55,194 bases of DNA from Pseudoflavonifractor intestinihominis (GCF_040096055.1 NZ_JBBMFK010000027.1:1-55194); one strand, 5' to 3'; positions 16,635 through 24,774 are shown, counted from the first letter of the stretch. A program made the numbers and translations. The notes: a model not told the origin generated them from the letters alone.

Positions 16635-17852
16635 ATGATTGAAATTACAGGAACCTATAACACCGCCAAGGTGTTTATCGATACTGTGGACGACCTGGCC
16701 CGGGAGCAGATCACGGCCATGTGCAGCCAGCCCTTCCTGGCGGACAGCCGCATCCGGATAATGCCGGACACCCACGCGGGCAAGGGCTGCACCATCGGCA
16801 CCACCATGACCCTCCACGGGAAGGTGGTACCCAACATGGTGGGCGTTGACATCGGCTGCGGCATGGAGACGGTGATTCTGGAGGAATCCAGCCTGGATCT
16901 GGACGCCCTGGACCGGTTCATCCGGACCAACATCCCTTCCGGCATGGACATCCGGGAGACGGCCCATCCCAACCAGAGCCGCATCGGGCTGGAGGAGCTG
17001 CGCTGCTTTGACCATATCAGCACCGCCCGGGCCAGCCGCTCCATCGGCACCCTGGGGGGCGGCAACCACTTCATCGAGGTGGAGCGGGATGACAGCGGCA
17101 GGCTCTATCTGGTGGTCCACTCGGGCAGCCGCCACCTGGGGACCCAGGTGGCCGGCTGGTATCAGGAGGAGGGCTACCGCGTCCTGTGCGGCAACAGCAG
17201 GGCGCAGCTCCAGGCGCTGGTGGAGGGGTTAAAGGCCCAGGGGCGCTTCCGGGAGATCCAGGCCGCCCTGGCGGAGGCCAAGAAGGACGCCCGCGGGAGC
17301 ATCTCTCCCGACATGGCCTACGTGGAGGGGGACCTCTTTGGCGACTACATCCACGACATGGAGCTGACCCAGCGCTTTGCCCTCCTCAACCGCCGGACCA
17401 TCCTGGACGAGATTGTCCGGGGCCTGGGCCTGACGGTGGCCGACTCCTTCAGCACCATCCACAACTACATTGACACCGACGCCATGATCCTCCGCAAGGG
17501 GGCGGTATCGGCCAAGAAGGGGGAGCGCCTGCTCATCCCCATCAACATGCGGGACGGCAGCCTGCTCTGCGTGGGCAGGGGGAACGAGGACTGGAACGAC
17601 TCCGCGCCCCATGGCGCGGGCCGCCTGATGAGCCGCCGGGCTGCCGGGCAGGCCTTTACGGTGGAGGAGTTCCGCCGGGCCATGGAGGGAATTTACACCA
17701 CCTCGGTTGGGCCGGATACCCTGGACGAGTGCCCGATGGCCTACAAGGATATGTCTTCCATTGTGGACAACATCGGCCCCACGGCGGAGATTCAGGCCGT
17801 CATCCGTCCCATCTACAACTTCAAGGCGGGGGAGAAGATTCCTTCCGACTGA
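16635..17852 (+). CDS. rtcB: RNA-splicing ligase RtcB
   Basis: 405 aa from the ATG at 16635 (AGAAAGGA upstream); 68 nt after the DUF2828 stop, so probably the same transcript. RtcB joins 2',3'-cyclic phosphate and 5'-OH RNA ends using GTP and Mn2+. Visible motifs are the metal site GVDIGCGM (~76-83), TLGGGNHFIEVE (~145), VHSGSRHLG (~165) and SAPHGAGRLMSRR (~335), which holds the histidine that becomes guanylylated. It is shorter than the 480-aa RtcB of E. coli and nearer the compact RtcB2/DUF-type forms of Firmicutes. Its place on a mobile element with a Ro-like protein suggests repair of tRNA or rRNA cut by toxins. Confidence 0.92.
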   Translation: MIEITGTYNTAKVFIDTVDDLAREQITAMCSQPFLADSRIRIMPDTHAGKGCTIGTTMTLHGKVVPNMVGVDIGCGMETVILEESSLDLDALDRFIRTNIPSGMDIRETAHPNQSRIGLEELRCFDHISTARASRSIGTLGGGNHFIEVERDDSGRLYLVVHSGSRHLGTQVAGWYQEEGYRVLCGNSRAQLQALVEGLKAQGRFREIQAALAEAKKDARGSISPDMAYVEGDLFGDYIHDMELTQRFALLNRRTILDEIVRGLGLTVADSFSTIHNYIDTDAMILRKGAVSAKKGERLLIPINMRDGSLLCVGRGNEDWNDSAPHGAGRLMSRRAAGQAFTVEEFRRAMEGIYTTSVGPDTLDECPMAYKDMSSIVDNIGPTAEIQAVIRPIYNFKAGEKIPSD

Positions 17853-17862
17853 GGACTTCCCC

Positions 17863-17892
17863 AGCGGGAGCGCCCATGCGGGCGCTCCCGCT
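17863..17892. terminator. Hairpin after rtcB
   Basis: 13-bp perfect stem AGCGGGAGCGCCC / GGGCGCTCCCGCT with loop ATGC, 11 nt after the rtcB stop. It has no T-run. It closes the element's rightward operon just before the right attachment site. Confidence 0.6.
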
Positions 17893-17904
17893 GCGCTGTG
17901 TGTC

Positions 17905-17940
17905 CTCCCGTTGCTCAGCCGTGGGGCGCGGTACCATCCA
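17905..17940. other. Right attachment site of the element
   Basis: The element arm GTTGC at 17910-17914 lies 8 nt from the centre of the core TGGG (17922-17925). The chromosomal arm follows with GGTACC at 17930-17935. Combined with the left end it rebuilds a symmetric attP (GTTGC...GCAAC) and a weaker symmetric attB (GGTTCC...GGTACC), both centred on the core. Confidence 0.65.
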
Positions 17941-18205
17941 CAATGGCGGTGGCCAGGCTGGGGATGATGACGGCGTCCAGGGAGTCCGGGTCGCCGGAGC
18001 ACTGGATGTACTCCACCGCCAGGCCCTGCTCCTCCATGGCGGCCCCCACTTTCCGCATGAGGGAGGACTTGCCGCAGCCCGGGCCGCCCTTGAGGATCAT
18101 CACGTCCTGGGCCTGGTCGGGGTCGATGAGCTGGTCGTAGAGAGAGTAGAAGCCGGAGGGGGCGTTTGCCCCCAGGTAAAACTGTACACGCGGTTCCGCA
18201 GCCAT
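17915..18205 (-). pseudogene. N-terminal part of the interrupted PRK06851-like P-loop ATPase
   Basis: 96 codons from the ATG at 18205 (GGAGGG 8 nt upstream). It includes a Walker A (ILKGGPGCGKSSLMRKVG, ~residues 45-62) and the family signature AIVDGTAPH at its end, then GGC TGA contributed by the inserted element. The rest of the protein is at 10022-10828. The promoter and ribosome site remain with this fragment, so the intact protein can only be made after excision. PRK06851-type ATPases are uncharacterised, so what the cell loses or regains is not known. Confidence 0.85.
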
Positions 18206-18331
18206 ATGGATAACCCTCCAGTATTCAAAATAGGAAAAGAACGATGATTTCTTCTCAGTTCCAGCCTATGCCGTACCGGCGCGGCGGGTGAGGGAGACGG
18301 AAAAATTGCAGTTTATCCCCGGCGTGAGATG

Positions 18332-18340
18332 TGATATAAT
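18332..18340 (+). promoter_or_regulatory. Extended -10 promoter of selD
   Basis: TG-A-TATAAT with TATAAT at 18335-18340, about 50 nt upstream of the selD ATG. A -35-like TTTATC lies 17 nt upstream of it. Confidence 0.5.
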
Positions 18341-18391
18341 AAACGGGATATCTCCCGGGACGGCCCGGGAACAGGGGAGAGGAGGCGCGGT

Positions 18392-19441
18392 ATGAGCGAA
18401 GAACCGGTCAGACTGACCAAGATGACAGCCGCGGGCGGCTGAGGGGCCAAGATAGGACCGGGTGTCCTTGGCCAACTGCTGGCGGACCTGCCGAAGGGCT
18501 CGGATGAGCGGCTGATGGTGGGTTTTGACGCCAGCGACGACGCTGCCGTCTACCGGATCAACGACGATACCGCCATGATCCAGACGGCGGACTTTTTCCC
18601 GCCCGTAGTGGACGATCCACGCAGCTTTGGCCGCATCGCGGCGGCCAACGCCCTTTCCGACGTGTACGCCATGGGGGGCACGCCCCGCCTGGCCATCAAT
18701 CTGCTCTGCTTCCCCACCTGCCTGAACCTGGAGATCGTCCGGGAGATTCTGGCCGGCGGCGCCGACAAGGTGGTGGAGGCCGGGGCGGTCATCGCCGGAG
18801 GGCACAGCATTGAGGACACAGAGCCCAAGTACGGCCTGTGCGTCACCGGCTTTGCCCGGCCGGAGGAGATTCTGACCAACAGCAGCGCAAAGCCCGGGGA
18901 CCTGCTGGTGCTGACCAAGCCCGTGGGGACCGGCGTGCTCTCCACCGCCGCCAAGGCGGAGCTGCTGACCGACGGGCAGCTCAGGGAGATGATCGACCTG
19001 ATGAGCACCCTGAACAAGGGGGCCCAGGAGGTCATGCTGCCCCTGAAGCCCAGCGCCTGCACGGACATCACAGGCTTCGGCCTGCTGGGCCATGTCAACG
19101 AGCTGGCGGAGGGCAGCGGCGTGACGGTGCGGCTGTGGGCCGACCAGGTCCCCCTGGCCTCCGGCGCGCTGGAGCTGGCCCGGGAGGGCATCATCCCCGG
19201 CGGCGCCTACCGCAACCGCAGCTATCTGGAGGGCAAGGTGAAGGTGGAGGAGGCCGTGGCGCTGGAGGTGTCCGACCTGCTCTTTGACCCCCAGACCGCA
19301 GGCGGCCTGCTCATCTCCATCCCGGAGGAGCGGGGCGCGGAGCTGGCCCGGCGGCTGAAGGACCGGGGCATCCCCGGCGCCATCATCGGTCAGGTGCTGC
19401 CCAAGGAGGCGTACACCGTCCGGGTGCTGCCCCACATGTGA
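18392..19441 (+). CDS. selD: Selenide, water dikinase, selenocysteine-containing
   Basis: 349 aa including Sec. The ATG at 18392 follows GAGGAGG. An in-frame TGA at 18440-18442 is codon 17, at the catalytic position of SelD (AAGG-U-GAKIGPG; other species have Cys or Sec there). The frame then runs to 19441 with the AIR-synthase-like fold typical of SelD (DDAAVYRI, ADFFPPVVDDP, GGHSIEDTEPKYG, TDITGFGLLGH, DPQTAGGLLIS). SelD makes selenophosphate from selenide and ATP for selenocysteine and selenouridine synthesis. A gene call that starts at 18515 would miss the active site. The TGA is read through, not a nonsense mutation, as the SECIS-like hairpin shows. Confidence 0.95.
18440..18473 (+). promoter_or_regulatory. 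bSECIS element of selD
   Basis: The UGA is followed directly by a hairpin: lower stem GGCCAA (18445-18450) / TTGGCC (18468-18473), a 5'-side bulge GATA, upper stem GGAC (18455-18458) / GTCC (18464-18467) and a five-base loop CGGGT. Size, distance from the UGA and a G-containing apical loop fit bacterial SECIS elements bound by SelB. Confidence 0.85.
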
Positions 19442-19460
19442 CGGAAATGCAGCGGAAAAG

Positions 19461-19497
19461 GACCGGAGCCTGGCTTTGCACAGGCTCCGGTCTTTTT
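19461..19497 (+). terminator. selD terminator
   Basis: 12-bp stem GACCGGAGCCTG / CAGGCTCCGGTC with an 8-nt loop, then TTTTT. Confidence 0.9.
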
Positions 19498-19582
19498 GTG
19501 CAAAAAGTGAGCAGGTTTGGATAATGCGCCGGGGAGTTTGGTGTGATAAACTGGAGGCAACAAACAAGAGGAGGATGCTTCC

Positions 19583-20962
19583 ATGGAATTTTTAGGACTG
19601 GAACTGCCGGTGACCCACCTGCCGGAGCTGGACAAGACCTTTGTGCCCCTGGCCCGGTTCTTCCGGGTCTATGAGAGCGGAGCCACCCACCCCTTTGCCC
19701 TGGCGGTGGAGCGGGAGAACGGCCTGGTGTCGGTGTACAACACCGCCCTGCGCACCGAGGGGGCGCTGGACCAGGCGGACCGGCTGTACGTGGACCGGCT
19801 GGCCAAATTCCTCCTCTGGTCCCGGGGCGGCTGGAAGCTGATCGCCTGCGGCAGCGCGGCGGCGGCGGAGTACCTGAGGGACGCCTATGCCCACGGCGGC
19901 AGCCGGGACTTTGACCGGGACTTCATGGAGGGGGTCTACGAGCGGCCCTTCACCGTGGAGAGCCGCAGTTACGCCGACCGCCCGGCGGAGAAGGGCTCCT
20001 CCCGCCCGGTGGGGCGGCACCTGGAGGGCTGCCGGATCGGCCTGGACGCGGGGGCCAGCAACCTGAAGGTGAGCGCCCTGGTGGACGGTAAGAGCGTGTT
20101 CTCCGAGACCATGCCCTGGCGGCCCAGCGAGCAGAGCGCCCCCCAGTACCACTATGACCACATCACCGCCGCCCTCCGCGCCGCGGCCGGGCACCTGCCC
20201 CGGGTGGACGGCGTGGGCGTGTCCACCGCCGGCGTGCTGGTGGGGGAGCGGTGCATGGTGGCCAGCCTGTTCCTCTCCGTGAGCAAGGAGGACTTCGACA
20301 AGTCCATCAAGGACATCTACCCCCGTACCGCCGCCAGCCTGGGGGAGAACATCCCCTTTGCCGTGGCCAACGACGGCGACGTGACCGCCCTGGCCGGGGC
20401 CATGGGCCTGAACGAGAACGGCATTCTGGGCATCTCCATGGGCAGCAGCGAGGCGGGCGGCTACGTGGACAAGGCGGGCAACGTGACCGGCTGGTTCAAC
20501 GAGCTGGCCTTCACCCCCATCGACGTGCAGCCCGACGCCGCCCGGGACGACTGGAGCGGCGACGTGGGCTGCGGCGTCAAGTACCTGAGCCAGGAGGGCG
20601 CGGTGAAGCTGGCCGCCCTGGCCGGGCTGGAGATGCCCGAGGGCGGCGCCGCCGACAAGTTCTCCTCCCTCCGCCGCCGGATGGACGGGGGCGATAAGTC
20701 GGTGGAGGTGGTCTACCGGGACCTGGGCGTCTACCTGGGCCACGCTCTGGCCCTGTACACCCGGTTCTACGACATGAACTGCGCCCTGGTGATGGGCGGC
20801 GTGGCCGGCGGCGCCGGCGGGGACATCATCCTGTCCACCGCCCGCCAGGTCCTGGCCGACGAGTACCCCGACTGCACCTTCTCCGTCCAGGCGCCCGACG
20901 AGCGGGTGCGGCAGATCGGCCAGAGCGCCGCCGCCGCCAGCCTGCCGGACAGCCGGGCATAA
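19583..20962 (+). CDS. ROK-family protein (sugar kinase-like)
   Basis: 459 aa; the ATG at 19583 follows AAGAGGAGG. Residues 1-145 are an uncommon N-terminal domain. The ROK/actin-like ATPase core begins at ~150 (IGLDAGASNLKVSALVDG, the phosphate-1 loop) and continues with GVGVSTAGVLVG, FAVANDGDVTALAGA (phosphate 2 and catalytic Asp) and GISMGSSEAGGYVD. The CxCGxxGC zinc motif of classical ROK repressors and glucokinases is not seen. It is a monocistronic gene. A role as a sugar kinase is likely but the substrate is unknown. Confidence 0.75.
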   Translation: MEFLGLELPVTHLPELDKTFVPLARFFRVYESGATHPFALAVERENGLVSVYNTALRTEGALDQADRLYVDRLAKFLLWSRGGWKLIACGSAAAAEYLRDAYAHGGSRDFDRDFMEGVYERPFTVESRSYADRPAEKGSSRPVGRHLEGCRIGLDAGASNLKVSALVDGKSVFSETMPWRPSEQSAPQYHYDHITAALRAAAGHLPRVDGVGVSTAGVLVGERCMVASLFLSVSKEDFDKSIKDIYPRTAASLGENIPFAVANDGDVTALAGAMGLNENGILGISMGSSEAGGYVDKAGNVTGWFNELAFTPIDVQPDAARDDWSGDVGCGVKYLSQEGAVKLAALAGLEMPEGGAADKFSSLRRRMDGGDKSVEVVYRDLGVYLGHALALYTRFYDMNCALVMGGVAGGAGGDIILSTARQVLADEYPDCTFSVQAPDERVRQIGQSAAAASLPDSRA

Positions 20963-20983
20963 CAATAAAAGCAGAGACAAAAA

Positions 20984-21018
20984 CAAGGGTTCAGCATCCG
21001 GAGGATGCTGAACCCTTG
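20984..21018. terminator. Strong hairpin after the ROK gene
   Basis: 16-bp perfect stem CAAGGGTTCAGCATCC / GGATGCTGAACCCTTG with a GGA loop. The U-run (TTTTTG) is on the leftward transcript; on the rightward one it is followed by GAAACATTTC. Confidence 0.65.
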
Positions 21019-21076
21019 AAACATTTCGGCCCGCTTTTCGTCTATATAGACAGAAGAATAAAAGGGGGGAGCCCAC

Positions 21077-21907
21077 ATGAAAAAATGGGGACGCTGGCTG
21101 ATTGCCCTGCTCTGTCTGGCGGCGGTGGGATGCGGCGTTTTTGCCGCCTCTGTCATGGCCGGGCGGCGGCCCTACAGGGACCTGGAGGTAGCGGACGTTG
21201 TGTCCGCGTCGGTGCGGCTCACCCCGCCGGATACGGAACTTGAGATTCCAGACCTGGAGAAACTGGTGTCCTATCTCAACCAGGTGGTCATCTACGGCCG
21301 GGATGACTCCTACACGGAGTACGCCGGTCAGGGCGTCATCTTTACCCTCCATCTGGCCGACGGCAGCACCACCGATATCATGGCATACAACCCATTTCTG
21401 GTGATAGACGGGGTAGGCTACCGGACCAAGTACGAGCCCTGTGAGGCGCTCAACCGCTACGCAAACCAGCTGCTGGGCAGCGGGGAGGCCGTTGTGGTGC
21501 TGGAAAAACCGCCTGCCCTGACGGTGGTGAGCGACAATACCGCCATGGAGGCGCTGTTGGGGAGCTACCAGTGGGAAAAAACGCTGGCCGACGGGACAGT
21601 GGAGCACGCCCTTGCCGACAGCGCCCATCCGCTGGACTGCCGGGAGTTGCTCACTCTTCTGGAGACTTCGGAGGGCACGGCGGAGCTGGAGTTTGCCCAG
21701 ATGCCCGACGAGATTTTCAGCGCCCGCTGCTGGAGCGACGAATACTGGGGAGAGCCCACAACAGCAGGCGAACCGGTGACGGTGGAAGATGGGAAAATCA
21801 CCCTGAAGCCGGGGGGATATGTCTACGAGGTGGGCGCCCGTTGGGACACGGTCAGCGGATACGGCGGCACGGCCTATTATGCGTTCTATATCCGGTATGA
21901 AGGGTGA
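21077..21907 (+). CDS. Secreted or membrane-anchored protein of unknown function
   Basis: 276 aa; the ATG at 21077 has GGGGGGAG upstream. Residues 1-29 (MKKWGRWLIALLCLAAVGCG...) form a signal peptide or anchor. The AVGC stretch is an imperfect lipobox, so lipidation is possible but not clear. The rest is a beta-rich extracytoplasmic domain with regularly spaced Tyr/Asp and a short repeat-like structure (IYGRDDSYTEYAGQG; GYVYEVGARWDT). The middle part may be a domain of the DUF5301 kind, but I do not recognise it firmly. Confidence 0.7.
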   Translation: MKKWGRWLIALLCLAAVGCGVFAASVMAGRRPYRDLEVADVVSASVRLTPPDTELEIPDLEKLVSYLNQVVIYGRDDSYTEYAGQGVIFTLHLADGSTTDIMAYNPFLVIDGVGYRTKYEPCEALNRYANQLLGSGEAVVVLEKPPALTVVSDNTAMEALLGSYQWEKTLADGTVEHALADSAHPLDCRELLTLLETSEGTAELEFAQMPDEIFSARCWSDEYWGEPTTAGEPVTVEDGKITLKPGGYVYEVGARWDTVSGYGGTAYYAFYIRYEG

Positions 21908-21919
21908 ATTTCCAAGACT

Positions 21920-22483
21920 TTACCCGTAAATATGGAACTTGCCCTCTATAAAATGGCGGTAGTCCGGGTGGTCTGCGGCGGCCTCATATTCCGATCTTAT
22001 GGTTCTGGCATTCCAATCCAGCTGAGCCGGTGAGCTGTCCTCATAGCGGAGGATGGTGATGAGTCCCTCCCGCTCCGCCGCCAGAATGGCCTCGTAGGCG
22101 TCGGGGATGAATTCGCAGCGGGTCACAGTTACCGGCTGGCTGGAGGCGGCGGCATCCGGAATCTAGAGGGAAAAGCCGGAGTCTGTGATGGTTTCCGCAG
22201 AGTAGATGTACCCGGAGACACCCCGGTAGGTGTCTGCCAGCGCATTGGGGTAGTACTCCTCGATGCGCTGTGTGCCGTCCGGGTTGAAGCCGTAGGGCCC
22301 CCACTTCTTCCAGGGCCCGCGGTAGGCAAATCCCGTCTCTTTACAGTACTTTTCAACCGCGTTGCTCAGGTATACCAGCACATTTTCCCGCTTTTTTGAG
22401 AAATAGATCAGCGGTACGCCGTGGTTGGAAATTCGGGGCTCCAGAACTTTGATGCCCCGTACCGGTGAAGCGTGGTAGTACAT
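21920..22483 (-). pseudogene. Protein of unknown function, interrupted by an in-frame TAG
   Basis: One continuous frame from the ATG at 22483 to the stop at 21920, about 187 codons, broken by TAG at 22163-22165. The part before it starts MYYHASPVRGIKVLEP and contains YFSKKRENVLVYLSNAVEKY. The part after it reads IPDAAASSQPVTV... and ends near HFIEGKFHIYG, so both sides look coding. The 'YHAS...YFS' pattern loosely recalls ADP-ribosyltransferase-fold proteins (low confidence). A CAG-to-TAG change or a base-call error would explain the stop; nothing suggests stop-codon recoding here. Confidence 0.7.
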
Positions 22484-22524
22484 AAGCGTTCCCCATTTCC
22501 TTGTCTATGTCAGAAGTTGTTGAG

Positions 22525-22549
22525 AGCCCCTGCGCACAGCGCAGGGGCT
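22525..22549. terminator. Hairpin between sdaAA and the interrupted gene
   Basis: 11-bp perfect stem AGCCCCTGCGC / GCGCAGGGGCT with an ACA loop, located 13 nt past the sdaAA stop; followed by only a weak T-run on the plus strand. Confidence 0.6.
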
Positions 22550-22561
22550 TTTGTCGTGCTG

Positions 22562-23419
22562 TTATTTGCCCAAAATCTGCTCCGCAATGCGCCGCCCGGT
22601 GGGGGTGGCGGCCAGGCCGCCCATGCCGGTCTCCCGGAGAGCGGCGGGCATGGCGTCGCCCACGGACCGCATGGCGTCGATGACCTCGTCGCAGGGAATG
22701 GCGTTTTTCACGCCGCACAGGGCCATCTCGGCGCAGGACAGGGCGTTCATGGCCCCCATCACGTTGCGCTTGACGCAGGGCACCTCCACCAGCCCGGCCA
22801 CCGGGTCGCACACCAGGCCCAGGATGTTGCTCAACGCCATGGCGCAGGCGTGGGCCATCTGCTCCGGCGTGCCCCCCATCAGGTGGACCAGGGCGGCGGC
22901 GGCCATGCCGGAGGCGGAGCCCACCTCGGCCTGACAGCCTCCCTCCGCCCCGGCGATGGAGGCCCGGGAGGCGATGACCTGGCCGAAACCGGCGGCCACA
23001 TAGAGGGCCTGGGTCATGACCTCGTCGGAGAGGCCGTCCCGCTGCTGGAGGGGGAGAAGTACGGCGGGCAGCACGCCGCTGGCCCCCGCCGTGGGGGCGG
23101 CCACGATGCGCCGCATGCAGGCGTTGCACTCGCCGGTCTTCAGGGCGGTGGCGATGACGGCGGAGAAAAAGGGGCCGCACAGCCTGCCGCCCTGCTCCGC
23201 CACCAGGCCGCCCTCGCCGCCCACCAGATCGCTGGATGAGCGGAGCCGGGGGCTGTACTGCGCCACGCTCTCGGTCATGGCCGCCCAGAGGTGGGCCATC
23301 TGGCTCCAGGATTCGGCGGCGTCAGCGCCCCGGTCCCGGATGTCGTCGTCCCGGACCGCCTGCCACAGCGGTAGGTTCTCCGCCGCCCGCAGAAGGCCCT
23401 CCACAGATGTAAACGCCAT
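22562..23419 (-). CDS. sdaAA: L-serine ammonia-lyase, iron-sulfur-dependent, subunit alpha
   Basis: 285 aa, full length for the alpha subunit. It converts L-serine to pyruvate and ammonia using a [4Fe-4S] cluster. Conserved cysteine regions are GECNACMRRIVAAPTAGASG, EGGCQAEVGSASGMAAAA and CDPVAGLVEVPC. The ATG at 23419 lies one nucleotide after the beta-subunit stop, so the two are co-translated. No frameshift or missing cluster ligand is evident. Confidence 0.95.
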   Translation of the reverse strand: MAFTSVEGLLRAAENLPLWQAVRDDDIRDRGADAAESWSQMAHLWAAMTESVAQYSPRLRSSSDLVGGEGGLVAEQGGRLCGPFFSAVIATALKTGECNACMRRIVAAPTAGASGVLPAVLLPLQQRDGLSDEVMTQALYVAAGFGQVIASRASIAGAEGGCQAEVGSASGMAAAALVHLMGGTPEQMAHACAMALSNILGLVCDPVAGLVEVPCVKRNVMGAMNALSCAEMALCGVKNAIPCDEVIDAMRSVGDAMPAALRETGMGGLAATPTGRRIAEQILGK

Positions 23420-23420
23420 G

Positions 23421-24089
23421 TCAGTTGTCCTCCTCCATGTTGAGATAGGTCACCCGCACAATGCCCGGGCAGGCCCGCAGCTCCTCGATGGCCTCCTGCC
23501 AGATGGCCTGGTCGCTCTCCAGCACCATCACCGCCAGGCCGCCCCGCATGTTGCGGTAGAGCTGCATGGTGGCGATGTTGACCTGCCGCTGAGAGAGGAT
23601 GGCGGACACCTCGGCCACCGCGCCGGGCCGGTCCTCGTTGCGGATGATGAGGGTGGGGTACTCGCCGGTAAAGGAGGCGTCCAGCCCGTCAATGGCGTTG
23701 ACCCGCACCCGGCCGCCGCCCAGAGAGGAGGCGTTGACCTCCAGGGTGTTGCCCCGCTCATCCTCCACCCGCAGCAGCACCGAGTTGGGGTGGGCGCCCC
23801 GGAGGACGATGCTTCCAATGCGTACCAGCATGCCGGCCCGCTCCGCAAGGGGGAAGGCACGGGGGATGTCCGGGTCGTCGGGGGCCATGCCCAGCAGGCC
23901 GGCCACCAGGGCCTTGTCGGTGCCGTGGCCCTTGCCGGTGGCGGCAAAGGAGCCGTGGAGCAGCAGCTCGGCCCGGACCGGGGGACGGCCCAGCAGTTTG
24001 CGGGTGATGAGGCCGATGCGCACCGCACCCGCCGTGTGGGAGCTGGACGGCCCCACCATGACGGGGCCCATGATATCAAAAATGTTCAA
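23421..24089 (-). CDS. sdaAB: L-serine ammonia-lyase, iron-sulfur-dependent, subunit beta
   Basis: 222 aa from a TTG start at 24089 (AAAGGTGG upstream). This is chosen because homologues begin (M)NIFDIMGPVMVGPSSSHTAG; a longer frame to 24215 only translates the upstream repeat. Residues 1-140 are the serine dehydratase beta domain (GPSSSHTAGAVRIG), and residues ~148-222 are an ACT domain (PTLIIRNEDRPGAVAEVSAIL) that usually binds serine. The 5' end lies inside a 228-bp tandem repeat, so truncated copies of its first ~15 codons occur upstream in the leader. Confidence 0.93.
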   Translation of the reverse strand: MNIFDIMGPVMVGPSSSHTAGAVRIGLITRKLLGRPPVRAELLLHGSFAATGKGHGTDKALVAGLLGMAPDDPDIPRAFPLAERAGMLVRIGSIVLRGAHPNSVLLRVEDERGNTLEVNASSLGGGRVRVNAIDGLDASFTGEYPTLIIRNEDRPGAVAEVSAILSQRQVNIATMQLYRNMRGGLAVMVLESDQAIWQEAIEELRACPGIVRVTYLNMEEDN

Positions 24090-24698
24090 GGGAAAACCAC
24101 CTTTCAGAGATGCGCGGACCAATGGGGCCGTCCAGCGCGAGCGGGAGCGAGCCGCCGCTGTGCGGCGTCCAGGCGTTTTCCCGGAAGGGAAAACCCTGAT
24201 GCCGGGCGGATTCACTCCGCCCGTGTAGATGAAAAAACGGGGTCCCCGGAGGCCGCGTCAGCGGACTATGGGGCTGGGCCCCACCATGACGGGGCCCATG
24301 ATATCGAAAATGTTCAAGGGAAAACCACCTTTCAGAGATGCGCGGACCGATGGAGCCGTCCAGCGCGAGCGGGAGCGAGCCGCCGCTATGCGGCGCCCAG
24401 GCGTTTTCCCGGAAGGGAAAACCCTGATGCCGGGCGGATTCACTCCGCCCGTGCAGATGAAAAAACGGGGTCCCCGGAGGCCGCGTCAGCGGACTATGGG
24501 GCTGGGCCCCACCATGACAGGGCCCATGATATCGAAAATGTTCAAGGGAAAACCACCTTTCAGAGATGCGCGGACCGATGGGGCCGTCCAGCGCGAGCGG
24601 GAGCGAGCCGCCGCTGTGCGGCGTCCAGGCGTTTTCCCGGAAGGGAAAACCCTGATGCCGGGCGGATTCACTCCGCCCGTGTAGATGAAAAAACGGGG
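24051..24698. repeat. 228-bp tandem repeat, three copies, reiterating the sdaAB start and leader
   Basis: Copies begin at 24051, 24279 and 24507 (CCCCACCATGAC...). Each holds, reading leftward, the leader, the ribosome site, TTG and the first ~13 codons of sdaAB; in the two upstream copies the frame then ends after PIVR. The copies are nearly identical. The third ends at ~24698 and is followed by a degenerate start of a fourth (24699-24730). The unit is 76 codons long, which is why long false frames cross it. Each unit contains one copy of the two-hairpin dispersed repeat. Confidence 0.9.
24175..24223. repeat. Two-hairpin dispersed repeat, copy in the sdaAB leader (also at +228 and +456)
   Basis: Hairpin 1 GTTTTCCC-GGAA-GGGAAAAC (24175-24194), linker CCTGATGC, hairpin 2 CGGGCGGA-TTCAC-TCCGCCCG (24203-24223). 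The same layout with different but still paired bases occurs at 38132-38182. Confidence 0.8.
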
Positions 24699-24774
24699 GC
24701 TCATGATGCCGAAAATGTTCAGGGGAAGGCCGACTTGCACCGGGAGGAAACATGGGCAAGGTTTTCCAACAGTC

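Larger units (their letters stand above)
10830..17925. mobile_element. 7.1-kb serine-recombinase element carrying RNA-repair cargo, inserted in an ATPase gene
   Basis: The element separates two pieces of one gene. TGGG occurs at both edges (10830-10833 and 17922-17925). Deleting one copy plus everything between restores the codons for D-G-T-A-P-H-V-V-E-P with no frameshift. The large serine recombinase gene ends 26 bp from the left edge, as usual for such integrases. Cargo: a small 37-aa ORF, two WYL regulators, two structured RNAs, a TROVE-like/DUF2828 protein and RtcB. No conjugation or phage structural genes are present, so this is a small self-excising cargo element, comparable in layout to gene-interrupting elements such as skin. 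Confidence 0.85.

Noticed and set aside
18440..18442. TGA in selD as a nonsense mutation
   Set aside because: It is at the known Sec position and followed by a SECIS hairpin.
18515..19441. selD starting at the internal ATG 18515
   Set aside because: Would drop the catalytic Sec segment; the upstream ATG, ribosome site and bSECIS give the full gene.
23421..24215. sdaAB starting at 24215
   Set aside because: The extra residues translate the dispersed repeat and do not occur in SdaAB proteins.
24051..24730. CRISPR array
   Set aside because: Repeats are 228 bp with no short spacer structure and contain the sdaAB start.
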